From Aquabacterium parvum (GTDB taxonomy: Bacteria > Pseudomonadota > Gammaproteobacteria > Burkholderiales > Burkholderiaceae_C): a DNA stretch of 64,000 nt. Shown here piece after piece: positions 33,501 to 44,233 of the stretch (its first letter is position 1; each line of letters begins with the position of its first letter). The stretch covers positions 124,001-188,000 of the forward strand of contig NZ_LFRI01000045.1 in the NCBI RefSeq assembly GCF_001447195.1. Direction: 5' to 3'. The notes below the pieces were generated by a model. That model had not been told where the DNA came from. It worked only from the letters and a program-made list of their open reading frames with translations, and made no database searches. Made by a program: the position numbers and the translations under genes.

Positions 33501-33898
33501 AACGGGTGACCAAAGCGGTGCACGCTGCGGCGCACGCGCTGCAGCTTTCCCCCAGCCAATGGCGAGAGGCGGTTGATCGGGTCTCGGGCATCCTGGCCCA
33601 ACCCGAACTCCAGCGCTGGCTGGATCCGCAGGCCCTGCATTGGTCGGGCAACGAGGTGACGCTGAGCGACGGTGGCGACATCTTGCGCATCGATCGCCTG
33701 GTCGCGTTGCAGACGCCGACAGGCCTGGCGTGGTGGGTGATCGATTACAAGCTGGGCGAGCAGCCGCTTGCCATGGCAGCGTACCAGGACCAGATGTCTC
33801 GGTATGTCGAGGTGGTTCGGCGTTTGCAGCCGGGGCAGGACGTGCATGGGGCCTTCGTGACAGGGACCGGGCAGTGGGTGCCGTGGCGCGAAGCGTGA
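30560..33898 (+). CDS. addA: AddA-type UvrD-like helicase/nuclease subunit
   Basis: A 1112-residue superfamily 1A helicase fused to a RecB-type nuclease. Motifs in order: Walker A EACAGAGKTWML (about residue 35), Ia ITFTRKAAGEMRERL, II LLMDEFQDTSPLQW, III VFLVGDPKQSIYRFRRAD, V LTIHGAKGLEAEVVFL and VI ALYVALTRARSALV. The C-terminal nuclease motif is WVIDYKLGEQP (Asp1062, Lys1064). With AddB it would unwind and resect DNA ends for RecA loading. The start at 30560 overlaps the addB stop (ATGA). RecB is excluded as a name because the partner is AddB-like rather than RecC-like. Confidence 0.9.
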   Translation: MSASAYEINGQAAEPARFYEVACDPARSVVVEACAGAGKTWMLVSRIVRAWLEGTPPQQILAITFTRKAAGEMRERLREWLSDFAAMDDAGRMQELRVRGVPEALLAERAPRLAQLHGEWMQEGRGVEIHTIHGWFSRLVKAAPLDVLADLSLPPELQLIEDIDEIWAPLWGRFLRSIDARMGDAGDEVVAAFSAVLRETGRFNTEGWLREALHNRLELSLADDAGVLEQGVPSAGAWQEHWAAWECVADAVMADSTTQAFVGLAKQLGQASGGLAQAAGAAIVDALLLTDASARSEALQKALLTDKGEPRKKLGSSEELAWAQAWLQDLSLAMRQEQAHRLHHHMVLLSRAFFAVYADFKRERGLADMADLELAAARLLCDETLSDWVLQRLDSQVRQLLMDEFQDTSPLQWKALGTWLSAYAGAGGSSSVRVFLVGDPKQSIYRFRRADPRVFQAAKRFVIEGLGGQLLACDHTRRNAPGVIELLNDVMGEASREGAFPGFRPHTTASQSPASVRRLPRIMRDKREPGEAAGFDGDDAGAEVEQAVRDTLTQPREVVSVTAKGREAHQVACAVAELLDEGKHQPQDIFVLARTRAVLNLLAQALDAFGVPHIAPDSTPLIDTPEVQDLLATVEVLVSPQHDLALAHALRSPLFGAADDDLMQLASLARQGGSWWEALMRLGGAADEGAGDCLARAARLLTGWQRAARVLPPHDLLARILQEGDGRERVVATVPPGYRQQALFHIDALLRHSLEMDAGRDATPYRWVRALRQSVQALPARTQEGAVQLLTIHGAKGLEAEVVFLVDTDPAASRSMSHGLLVDWPEGAAHPQRVAFVRSESKPPPALAQALEAERQADQREELNALYVALTRARSALVVSANEPFRGERNGSWWSRLTQSQALAQAEPWCPRPDATPPGATKGSVPPASLRAMPSLVRREPSPPATPDDDAEGALLRTLGQVVHRGLELLTTLPVAQRSPERVTKAVHAAAHALQLSPSQWREAVDRVSGILAQPELQRWLDPQALHWSGNEVTLSDGGDILRIDRLVALQTPTGLAWWVIDYKLGEQPLAMAAYQDQMSRYVEVVRRLQPGQDVHGAFVTGTGQWVPWREA

Positions 33899-34054
33899 AA
33901 TCTGAACCGGTATTTCCGGCTTTCTGGGTGTTTCCTGGTGCCAGATTGTTTGGTGCAATCACACCATGTAACAAGAGGCCGATGCGCTTGCCAGGCAAGC
34001 TTGACGCGGGCTCTTGCTCCCAGCACCACCGAGGACCTCGCCTTGCCCGCAGCC

Positions 34055-35788
34055 ATGGCCATCGCCCAGCCACCTCAAACCCCTGCACCGCGGCTGTTCG
34101 GGCGCTTTGAGTTGCGTCAGATGCTGGGGCGAAGCCTGGCGTCCAGCACCTGGCTGGCCTGGGACCCGCGCCTGCAGCAAGAGGTGTCTCTGTGCGTGCC
34201 AAGGGTGCAGCCAGCCAACAACCGGGAACGTGAGGAGTGGGCCCAGGACGTGTTGTCCAGCTCGCGCCTGAAGCACCCGCGGCTGTGTGAAGCCATGGAA
34301 GTCGGCAGTCACGACGGCTGGCCCTTCCTGACATGCGCGCGAGATGGGGGGCAAACCTTGGTCGAGCGCCTGCAATCGGGCGCGCCGCCCAGCGCGCAGG
34401 ATGTGGCGTCCTGGATGGCCGATGTGGTCGAGGGCCTGGCCTACGCACACGATGGTGGCGTTGCCCACCTCGACATCGGCCTGCACACCGTGCTGATCGA
34501 CAAGACCGGGCACGCACAGTTGTTCGGACTGGCGGTTGGCATCGAGGCCCAGCAACCGGGCCAAAGCGGACGTGCTCCCCGGGTGCGTCAACCGATCAGG
34601 CAGCAGGCCGAGCGCGACGTGCTCATGGCAGGCCTGTTGATGCACCGCCTGCTGGCCAACCACCCTGCGCTGGACGACCCCGACATGGGCAGCGCCGCCT
34701 CCCGCGTGGGGCGCGAAATCGTTCGCTTGCCGTGGACGACACCTCACCCGGTGTCCGAGTCTTTGCGGGCCATCGTCAACCGTGCGACCGATCGCCAGCA
34801 TCGGCAACGCTACCTGAATGCGCGCACGCTGCTCAGCGCCTTGCAGGGTTGGATCAAGACCCAGTCCGAAGAGTCTGGCGGACCGCTGTCGCTGCTGCTG
34901 GATCGGCTCAACAGCGTGGGGGCGTTGCCGAGCCGCCCCGGAACAGAACGAGCCTTGATGGCCAGCCTGTCGGCCGAAAGTCTGCGGGTCGATGATTTTG
35001 TCGATGTGCTGGTGAAGAACCCCGCCATGGTCTGGGAGCTGCTGCGCACCGTCAACACCGCCAGTTATCGCAGCCCGGGCAGCGACGACGGGGTCACGAC
35101 GCTTTCGCGCGCCGTGTTGCTGCTGGGGCAGGCGGGCATCCGCAAGGTTGCAGCGGCGGTTCGCCCCTGGCCTGGTGTGCTGGGTGCGCAGTCGTCTCTC
35201 TCTCCTGAGGCCGGGCAGGCCACGGTGGCTGCCCTGGACGAAGAGTTGCGCCGCGCCTGCCTGGCGGGCGCGATCGCTCGCCTCATGGCGCCGTTTTCGA
35301 TCAGCGATGAAGAAGCGAGCCTGGCCGCGATGTCACAGCGCCTGGGCAGCTTGCTGATGTGCTATCACTTCCCCGAAGAGGCCGCGCAGATGCAAAGGCT
35401 GATGCAGGCTTCCCCGGTGTCTGAGTCGGGTGAAGCGGCCACGCCCGGCATGAGTGCCGAAGCCGCCGCCAGCGCGGTGCTGGGTGTTGACCTGGGCGCC
35501 TTGACGCTGGCCGTCATGCGTCACTGGGGCCTGCACGACCGTGTTGTGCAGGCAGCGCAGCCTTGTCCGCTGAACAAGCCGGTGCGCACCCCTGTTGGCC
35601 CTGAAGCCACGTTGAGAACGGTGGCAAGCCTGGCCAACGAGATCGTTGACGCGCAGACCCAGGAGCCCCAGAAGGCGAACGCCGCCATGCATCAGGCTTA
35701 CGTTCGCTATGCACGGGCGCTGGCGTTGGTGCCCAAAGAGTGCGAGCAGACCTGGGAGCAGGCCTCGGGCTTGATCAACCGCGCTTGA
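34055..35788 (+). CDS. Pseudokinase-HDOD domain fusion protein
   Basis: A 577-residue protein with an N-terminal protein-kinase fold (about residues 14-265) and a C-terminal HDOD domain (about 280-500). The kinase lacks its key residues. The VAIK lysine position is Cys47 (VSLCVP). The catalytic loop reads [12 protein letters not shown] (His138, Asp140), without the Lys and Asn. The DFG motif is LFG (Leu156). The HDOD part shows [21 protein letters not shown] and [24 protein letters not shown] proteins act in signalling; the role here is unknown. A TTG at 34043 with GAGGA seven bases upstream is an alternative start. The stop overlaps convergent pyrD by 14 bp. Confidence 0.8.
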   Translation: MAIAQPPQTPAPRLFGRFELRQMLGRSLASSTWLAWDPRLQQEVSLCVPRVQPANNREREEWAQDVLSSSRLKHPRLCEAMEVGSHDGWPFLTCARDGGQTLVERLQSGAPPSAQDVASWMADVVEGLAYAHDGGVAHLDIGLHTVLIDKTGHAQLFGLAVGIEAQQPGQSGRAPRVRQPIRQQAERDVLMAGLLMHRLLANHPALDDPDMGSAASRVGREIVRLPWTTPHPVSESLRAIVNRATDRQHRQRYLNARTLLSALQGWIKTQSEESGGPLSLLLDRLNSVGALPSRPGTERALMASLSAESLRVDDFVDVLVKNPAMVWELLRTVNTASYRSPGSDDGVTTLSRAVLLLGQAGIRKVAAAVRPWPGVLGAQSSLSPEAGQATVAALDEELRRACLAGAIARLMAPFSISDEEASLAAMSQRLGSLLMCYHFPEEAAQMQRLMQASPVSESGEAATPGMSAEAAASAVLGVDLGALTLAVMRHWGLHDRVVQAAQPCPLNKPVRTPVGPEATLRTVASLANEIVDAQTQEPQKANAAMHQAYVRYARALALVPKECEQTWEQASGLINRA

Positions 35789-36812
35789 GCGCTTCGGCGC
35801 AGGCTCGGACCAGTTGGGGTCCTTCGTAGATCAGGCCGGTGTAGATCTGAACCAGATCGGCGCCTGCGTCGCGTTTGGCGCGTGCGTCGGCTGCGCTCAT
35901 CACCCCTCCCACACCGATGATCGGGTAGCGCGGGCCCAGCGCCGCACGCAGCTGGCGGATGACCTGGTTGCTCGCTTCCAGCACGGGTGCGCCGCTCAGG
36001 CCGCCGGTTTCTTCGGCGTGCTGCATGCCCTGGACCGCCTCGCGCGAGATCGTGGTGTTGGTGGCGATCACGCCGTCGATGCCGTTCTTGAGCAACGTGG
36101 CGGCGATCACGCCCACTTGCGTTTCATCCAGGTCAGGGGCGATCTTCACGAACATCGGCACCGTGCGGCCATGCTGCTGAATCAGCTGCTGACGGCGTTC
36201 CTGCAGGCGACCCAGCAGGTCATCGAGCGCCTCGTCGCTTTGCAGCGCACGCAGGTTCTTGGTGTTCGGGCTGGAGATGTTGACGGTGATGTAGTCGGCG
36301 TGCGGGTAGACACCGGCCAGGCCGATCAGGTAGTCGTCGACCGCGTTCTCGATGGGCGTGACGGCGTTCTTGCCGATGTTCAGGCCCAGGATGCCGCCGT
36401 TGCTGCGAAAGCGCGCCTGCTTGACGTTGGCCAGGAAGCTGTCGAGGCCTTCGTTGTTGAAGCCCAGGCGGTTGATGAGCGCGCGTGCCTCGGGCAGGCG
36501 GAACATGCGCGGCTTGGGGTTGCCCGGCTGTGCTTTCGGCGTGACGGTGCCCACCTCGACGAAGCCGAAGCCCATGGCGCCCAGGCCGTCGATGACCCGG
36601 CCGTTCTTGTCCAGGCCTGCGGCCATGCCCACGCGGTTGGGGAAGGTGACGCCGGCCAGCGTCACCGGGTCCTGCACGCGGCTCTCGGCCCACAGGCAAG
36701 CCAGAGGCGTGTTCTGAAAACGCGCCAGCGCACCGATGGTCAGGTCGTGCGCAGTTTCCGGGTCCAGGTTGAAGAGGACCGACTTGGGGACGAAGTAGGG
36801 GATCAGGGCCAT
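35775..36812 (-). CDS. pyrD: Dihydroorotate dehydrogenase (quinone), class 2
   Basis: A 345-residue flavoenzyme that oxidises dihydroorotate to orotate at the inner membrane and passes electrons to quinone. The N-terminal helix pair ([29 protein letters not shown]) is the membrane-binding extension that marks class 2. The FMN and substrate motifs [37 protein letters not shown] and the base-catalyst serine in [11 protein letters not shown] are present, as is [13 protein letters not shown] near the end. Length matches E. coli PyrD (336). It is divergent from tex. Confidence 0.97.
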   Translation of the reverse strand: MALIPYFVPKSVLFNLDPETAHDLTIGALARFQNTPLACLWAESRVQDPVTLAGVTFPNRVGMAAGLDKNGRVIDGLGAMGFGFVEVGTVTPKAQPGNPKPRMFRLPEARALINRLGFNNEGLDSFLANVKQARFRSNGGILGLNIGKNAVTPIENAVDDYLIGLAGVYPHADYITVNISSPNTKNLRALQSDEALDDLLGRLQERRQQLIQQHGRTVPMFVKIAPDLDETQVGVIAATLLKNGIDGVIATNTTISREAVQGMQHAEETGGLSGAPVLEASNQVIRQLRAALGPRYPIIGVGGVMSAADARAKRDAGADLVQIYTGLIYEGPQLVRACAEALKRG

Positions 36813-36980
36813 TGAGGGCTGCGGGGGCGTGGGTCAGGGATGTGGTGCTGTGCGCGGGGGCAGGGGGGCAAGCGCCCGGCGCAAGTGCTGATTGTCGCCG
36901 ATGCCGCCGGTCTGAACGCGCCAGGCCCCTGTGGCAAACTTCGCGCCTCTTCGACCTCCCAGACCTCCTGGTACCCGAGC

Positions 36981-39317
<2,337 letters not shown>

Positions 39318-39323
39318 AGCGGC

Positions 39324-39346
39324 AAAGGGCGCATCCAGCGCCCTTT
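39324..39346 (+). terminator. Rho-independent terminator of tex
   Basis: AAAGGGCGC / GCGCCCTTT, a 9-bp stem with loop atcca and trailing T run (to 39348), right after the tex stop and next to the convergent ATPase gene stop. Confidence 0.8.
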
Positions 39347-39347
39347 T

Positions 39348-41693
39348 TCATGCCCGCCAGCGCAGCAACCGCAGCCCGTTGAACACCACCAGCAGGCTCG
39401 CCCCCATGTCGGCGAACACCGCCATCCACAGCGTGGCTTGACCGGTGAAAGCCAGCACGAAAAACACGGCTTTGATGCTCAGCGCCAGCACGATGTTCTG
39501 CCACAGCACGTTGGCGGTCTCGCGGCTCAGCCGGATGTAGGCCGGCAGCTTGCGCAGGTCGTCGTCCATGATGGCGACGTCAGCGGTCTCCAGCGCCGTG
39601 GCGGTGCCGGCCGCGCCCATCGCCAAGCCCACGTCCGAGCGAGCCATCGCCGGGGCGTCGTTCACGCCGTCACCCACCATGGCCACGCTGCCGTGGCTGG
39701 CCTTGAGCGATGCAATCGCATCGAGCTTGTCCTGCGGCAACAAGCCACCTCGTGCATCGGCCAGACCGAGCTGACGCCCCACGTGTCCGACGCTGACCGG
39801 GTTGTCCCCGCTGAGCATCACGGTGTGCACACCCAGTGAGCGCAGGGCAACCAGCGCCTCACGGGCGTGCTCCCGCACGGTGTCGGCCACGCCAAGCACC
39901 GCCACCGCTTCCGATTCGTTGAACAGCACGAAGGCGGTTTTGCCTTGCTGCTCCAGGGCTTGCAGGTGGGCCATGGCATCGTCGTGCTGCATGCCTTGTT
40001 CGGCCATCAGGCGTGGGTTGCCCAGCCACCAGCGGTGCCCATCGATGAGGCCGCTCACGCCGCGCCCGCTGAGCAGTTGAAAGTCGCTGACCTGCAGCAA
40101 CTGGGCCTCGGGGCCCGCACCGGAGCGCCACCCGTTCACCACCGCCCGCGCAACCGGGTGACTGCTGTGTTCGTCGAGGCTGGCAGCCACCCGCAGGGCT
40201 TCGGCCGTGCCCCAGCGCCCAAGGGGCTCGCAATCGGTCAGGGCAGGGCGGCCTTGCGTCAAGGTGCCCGTCTTGTCCAGCGCCATGGCGCGCAGCTTCT
40301 GACCGGCTTCGAGGTGGGCGCCACCTTTGACGAGGATGCCCTGCCGAGCGCCTGCGGCCAGGCCGCTGACCACCGTCACCGGCGTGGACACCACCAGCGC
40401 ACAAGGGCAGGCGATCACCAGCAGCACCAGCGCCTCATAAAGCCACTCGTGCCAGTCGCTGCCGCTGATCCAGGGGCCCAGCACGGCGATGCACGCCGCG
40501 ATCAACACCACCACCGGTGTGTAGAAGCGAGCGAATTCATCGACAAAACGCTGCGTCGGGGCTCGCTGAGATTGCGCGGCCTGGATGGCCTCGGCCATGC
40601 GCGCCAACGTGCTGCGGCCAGCGGCCTCGGTGCTGCGAGCCTCGATGCTGCCGTCTTCGAGCACGCTGCCGGCCAGCAATCGGTCGCCGGTGGTTTTGTC
40701 CTGAGGCAGGCTCTCACCGGTCAGGGCGCTTTCGTTGACGGCTGCCTGACCGGAGGTCACCACGGCGTCCAGTGGCACGCGCTCACCGGGCCTGACGCGG
40801 ATCAGGGCACCCACCGGCACCGCCGAGACGGGCTGGCTGACCCATGCACTGCCTTGCTTGACCCAGGCCACGTCGGGCGCCAGCGCCGACAGGGCCTGCA
40901 CCGCCTTGCGTGCGCGCTCCAGAGACAGGGCCTCGATGGCTTCGGCCACGGCGAACAGGAACAACACCATGGCCGCTTCCGCCCACTGACCGATGACCAG
41001 CGCACCGCCCACGGCCAGCGTCATCAGGAAGTGGATGTTGAGCGTGAGGTGCCTGAGCGCGATCCAACCCTTTTTGAGGGTTGGGCCGCCAGCCAGCGCG
41101 ATGGACAGCGTGGCCAGCGACATCACGGGCCAGCTGATTTCGTCCTGCGTGACCCAAGCCAGCGCTTCAGCAGCCACCGCAGCCGTGCCTGAACCCGCCA
41201 GCAGCCAGCGTGTCCGCACAGGCACTGCCACGGGCGCAGGCAAGACCGGTTCGTCGGCCTGCAGGCGACGGGGCGCCATGCCGATCTGTTGCAACGCGGC
41301 CTCCAGCCCGCTGGCGTCGTCCAGGCGATGGTGGGCCGTCAGCTCCCGCTGCAGCAGGTTGAAGTCCAGCCGCTCGACGCCGCTCATGCTGCCCAGCTTC
41401 TGCCGGATCAATCGCTCTTCGGTCGGGCAGTCCATCTGGTCGATGCGCCAGCGGATGGCCGAGGTGCCGGGTGGGGCCGAGGTGGGGAGCGGTGTGGTCG
41501 AGGCAGCACCTGCGCTCACGCTCAAATCGGGCGCGCAGCAATCGCCATCGGCATGCCGATGAGCATGGTGGTGCCCATGCGCCGAGCCGTGGTCATGTTC
41601 GTGGTCATGGCCGCACGCACCCGAGCTGTCGGCCGCCGGGGCAGACACAGGCTTGATCGGGATGAGGATGGGGCGGCGTGTGGGGGTGGACAT
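39348..41693 (-). CDS. Heavy-metal P1B-type ATPase (ZntA/CadA-like) with His-rich N-terminus
   Basis: A 781-residue metal-exporting ATPase. The first 55 residues hold a His-rich stretch (HDHEHDHGSAHGHHHAHRHA) and a CC pair. An HMA-like domain follows with MDCPTEE in place of GMxCxxC, as in ZntA. The transmembrane CPC motif is Cys429-Pro430-Cys431 (VIACPCALVV), the phosphorylated Asp473 lies in DKTGTLT, and the late SDVGLAMG segment supplies the conserved Asp of zinc/cadmium/lead exporters. It is most likely a Zn2+/Cd2+ exporter. No MerR-family regulator gene or classic MerR promoter is visible beside it. Confidence 0.9.
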   Translation of the reverse strand: MSTPTRRPILIPIKPVSAPAADSSGACGHDHEHDHGSAHGHHHAHRHADGDCCAPDLSVSAGAASTTPLPTSAPPGTSAIRWRIDQMDCPTEERLIRQKLGSMSGVERLDFNLLQRELTAHHRLDDASGLEAALQQIGMAPRRLQADEPVLPAPVAVPVRTRWLLAGSGTAAVAAEALAWVTQDEISWPVMSLATLSIALAGGPTLKKGWIALRHLTLNIHFLMTLAVGGALVIGQWAEAAMVLFLFAVAEAIEALSLERARKAVQALSALAPDVAWVKQGSAWVSQPVSAVPVGALIRVRPGERVPLDAVVTSGQAAVNESALTGESLPQDKTTGDRLLAGSVLEDGSIEARSTEAAGRSTLARMAEAIQAAQSQRAPTQRFVDEFARFYTPVVVLIAACIAVLGPWISGSDWHEWLYEALVLLVIACPCALVVSTPVTVVSGLAAGARQGILVKGGAHLEAGQKLRAMALDKTGTLTQGRPALTDCEPLGRWGTAEALRVAASLDEHSSHPVARAVVNGWRSGAGPEAQLLQVSDFQLLSGRGVSGLIDGHRWWLGNPRLMAEQGMQHDDAMAHLQALEQQGKTAFVLFNESEAVAVLGVADTVREHAREALVALRSLGVHTVMLSGDNPVSVGHVGRQLGLADARGGLLPQDKLDAIASLKASHGSVAMVGDGVNDAPAMARSDVGLAMGAAGTATALETADVAIMDDDLRKLPAYIRLSRETANVLWQNIVLALSIKAVFFVLAFTGQATLWMAVFADMGASLLVVFNGLRLLRWRA

Positions 41694-41752
41694 GGATGGC
41701 GGGTCGGCCCGTCCATTGTGACAGGCCTCAACTCGGCTATGCTCGACCGCGT

Positions 41753-42826
41753 ATGAAGGCCCTGCACATCCACGTGGGCGAGCGCGCCCGCCAGCACATC
41801 CTGCAAAACGGCTTGTCGCCGACCGACATCCGCCTCGTGCCGGCCGCAGCCGGAGGCCCCAAGGGCCTGATGCTCACCCACCTCGACCAACACATCTTCG
41901 GAGATTGGTTGCCACAAGGCGGGCACGGCGTGCACCTGGTGGGGGCGTCCATTGGCGCCTGGCGCATGGCCACCGCCGCCATGCCTGACCCCAAGCGCGC
42001 CTTCGCAGCCCTGGCCCATGGCTACATCCATCAGCACATCGAGCCCGAAGCGGGGCGGCGCATGCCCTCGGCCTCGCGCATCACGGCCGGCTTCATCGAA
42101 ACGCTCGAAGGCTTTTTCGGTCAGGACATCGATGCGCTCATCCGGCACCCTCGATGGCGCGTGCACGTGCTGACCTCGCGCGGGCGCCAGATCCTGCGGC
42201 GCAACAGCCCGGCTCGCACCGCCGCTGGCCTGGCTGGTCTGGCCTTGACCAATGCGCTGTCGCGCAAGGCCGTGGGACTGTTCCTCGAGCGCCATGTGTT
42301 CTCTTCGCCCGGTGAGGCCCTGCCCGTGCCGCTGCGCGACCTGCCCACGCAGCAGCTCGCGCTCGACCGCGACAACTTCATCCCCGCCATGCTGGCCTCG
42401 TGCAGCATCCCCTTCATGCTCGAAGGCGTGCCCAGCATCCCCGGCGCCACGCGGCCAGGCGCGCACTGGGACGGTGGCCTGGTCGACTACCACGTGCATT
42501 GGCCCTATGCCAGCATGGCTGAAGGCTTGGTGCTCTACCCGCACTTCCAGCGCCAGGTGGTGCCCGGCTGGCTCGACAAGTCGCTGCGCTGGCGCCACCG
42601 CGCCACGCCCTGGCTGGACAATGTCGTGCTGCTGTGTCCCAACCCGGATTGGGTGCGCACCCTGCCACGCGGCAAGTTGCCCGACCGCACCGACTTCACC
42701 GCGCTGGCGCCCACGCAACGCATGAAGGTGTGGGTCGAGGCGGTGGCGCGCTCGGAGCAGCTCGCCCAAGAGTGGCAGGATTGGTTGAGCCGTGGTTGCC
42801 CGGCTGACGCGCTCAAGCCCCTGTGA
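41753..42826 (+). CDS. Patatin-like phospholipase family protein
   Basis: A 357-residue protein with the patatin Ser-Asp dyad: nucleophile Ser66 in VGASIGAWR (GxSxG) and Asp240 in HWDGGLVDYH (DGG). An oxyanion-type glycine segment (PAAAGGPKGLML) lies upstream. No signal peptide or membrane helix is seen, so it is likely cytoplasmic and may act on phospholipids or other acyl esters. The ATG at 41753 is chosen; a longer frame overlaps the divergent ATPase gene. It is followed after 13 bp by the CorC-like gene, so they may share a transcript. Confidence 0.8.
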   Translation: MKALHIHVGERARQHILQNGLSPTDIRLVPAAAGGPKGLMLTHLDQHIFGDWLPQGGHGVHLVGASIGAWRMATAAMPDPKRAFAALAHGYIHQHIEPEAGRRMPSASRITAGFIETLEGFFGQDIDALIRHPRWRVHVLTSRGRQILRRNSPARTAAGLAGLALTNALSRKAVGLFLERHVFSSPGEALPVPLRDLPTQQLALDRDNFIPAMLASCSIPFMLEGVPSIPGATRPGAHWDGGLVDYHVHWPYASMAEGLVLYPHFQRQVVPGWLDKSLRWRHRATPWLDNVVLLCPNPDWVRTLPRGKLPDRTDFTALAPTQRMKVWVEAVARSEQLAQEWQDWLSRGCPADALKPL

Positions 42827-42839
42827 CTAAACTGCTGGC

Positions 42840-44180
42840 ATGACCAACGACCCGATCGTCGCCTTGTTGCTGATCGCGGCACTGATCGCCGCGAGCGCTT
42901 TCTTCTCGCTCTCCGAGTTGGCCGTGGCCGCTTCGCGTCGCGTGCGACTGCGCCAGTTGGCCGATGCCGGCGACCCGCGGGCCCACCGCGTGCTGGCCGT
43001 TCAGGACGAGCCCGGCGACTTCTTCACTGCCATCCAGATCGGCATGAACGCCGTGGCCATCCTGGGTGGTGTGGTGGGCGAGGGCGCGTTCTCGCCATAC
43101 TTCACCAGGTTGCTCCATGCGCTGCAACTGGATCCCGCTTACGTCGACACCGCAGCCACCCTGTTGTCCTTCGTGCTGGTCACCAGCTTGTTCATCCTGA
43201 TCGCTGACCTGTTTCCCAAACGCCTGGGCATGATCGCGCCGGAGCAGGTGGCCTTGCGCGTGGTCGGCCCCATGCAAACCTTCCTGCGCGTGGTGCGGCC
43301 GCTGGTGTGGTTCTTCAAGCGGCTGACCGATGGGCTCTTTCACCTCTTCGGTCTGCCCGATCGCCGCGACGAAGCCGTCACCTCGGACGACATCCTGGCC
43401 ATGGCGCAGGCGGGCACCGAAGCGGGTGTGCTCGCCGCCACGGGCCAGCAGGTGATCGAGAACGTCTTCGAGCTCGACACCCGGCTGGTCACCAGCGCCA
43501 TGACCCCGCGTGACCGCATCGTGCACCTGCTGCTGGGCGACAGCGAAGCCGTCATCCGAGCCCGCATCGAGCAACAGCCTCACTCCACCTACCTGGTTTG
43601 CGACGGTGACATCGACCATGTGGTCGGCTACGTCGACTCGAAAGACCTGCTCAGCCGCGTCTTCAACGGCCAGCCCATCGTGCTGCAGGGCTCGGGCCTG
43701 ATCAAGAAGGTGCTGATGGTGCCCGAGCGCATCAGCCTGACCGAGGTGCTGGGCCAGTTCCGCCAAGCCTATGAAGACTTCGCCGTCATCGTCAACGAGT
43801 ACAGCCTGGTGGTGGGCATCATCACCCTCAACGACGTGATGAGCACGGTGATGGGCAGCCTGCTGGCGCCACTGGACGACGAGCTGATCGTGCAGCGCGA
43901 CGCCGACTCGTGGCTGATGGATGGGGTCACGCCCATTGAAGACGTGCTGCGAGCGCTGAACCTGGACGACTTGCCTCGCCTGGACGAGTACGAAACCCTG
44001 GCCGGCTTCATGATGGTGACGCTGCGCCGCGTGCCACGCAAGACGGACCACCTGAGTTTCGGGGGCTTCCGATTCGAGGTGATGGACGTCGACAGCCACC
44101 GCATTGACCAGGTCATGGTCATCCGCGAGCGGCCCACTTCGCCAGCGGGCGGCGAAGGGCAGGACCAGCGCGAAGGCTGA
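42840..44180 (+). CDS. CNNM/HlyC/CorC family membrane protein (hemolysin-like)
   Basis: A 446-residue protein. The N-terminal DUF21/CNNM domain has about four membrane helices (AALIAASAFFSLSELAVAA first) and the conserved EPGDFFTAIQIGMNAVAI segment. Two CBS repeats follow (VTSAMTPRDRIVHL and IKKVLMVPERISLTEVL), then a CorC_HlyC domain (TLAGFMMVTLRRVPRKTD). Members take part in magnesium or divalent cation extrusion; the old name hemolysin is not functional evidence. It probably forms a unit with the patatin gene upstream. Confidence 0.9.
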   Translation: MTNDPIVALLLIAALIAASAFFSLSELAVAASRRVRLRQLADAGDPRAHRVLAVQDEPGDFFTAIQIGMNAVAILGGVVGEGAFSPYFTRLLHALQLDPAYVDTAATLLSFVLVTSLFILIADLFPKRLGMIAPEQVALRVVGPMQTFLRVVRPLVWFFKRLTDGLFHLFGLPDRRDEAVTSDDILAMAQAGTEAGVLAATGQQVIENVFELDTRLVTSAMTPRDRIVHLLLGDSEAVIRARIEQQPHSTYLVCDGDIDHVVGYVDSKDLLSRVFNGQPIVLQGSGLIKKVLMVPERISLTEVLGQFRQAYEDFAVIVNEYSLVVGIITLNDVMSTVMGSLLAPLDDELIVQRDADSWLMDGVTPIEDVLRALNLDDLPRLDEYETLAGFMMVTLRRVPRKTDHLSFGGFRFEVMDVDSHRIDQVMVIRERPTSPAGGEGQDQREG

Positions 44181-44233
44181 GCGACTGATCGGGCTCAGCG
44201 CTCAATCAGCGGCTGGCCCGAAGTCAGGCTGCG

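Noticed and set aside
39867-41192. A 441-codon plus-strand frame opposite the metal ATPase
   Set aside because: Shadow frame; the P-type ATPase motifs are on the minus strand.
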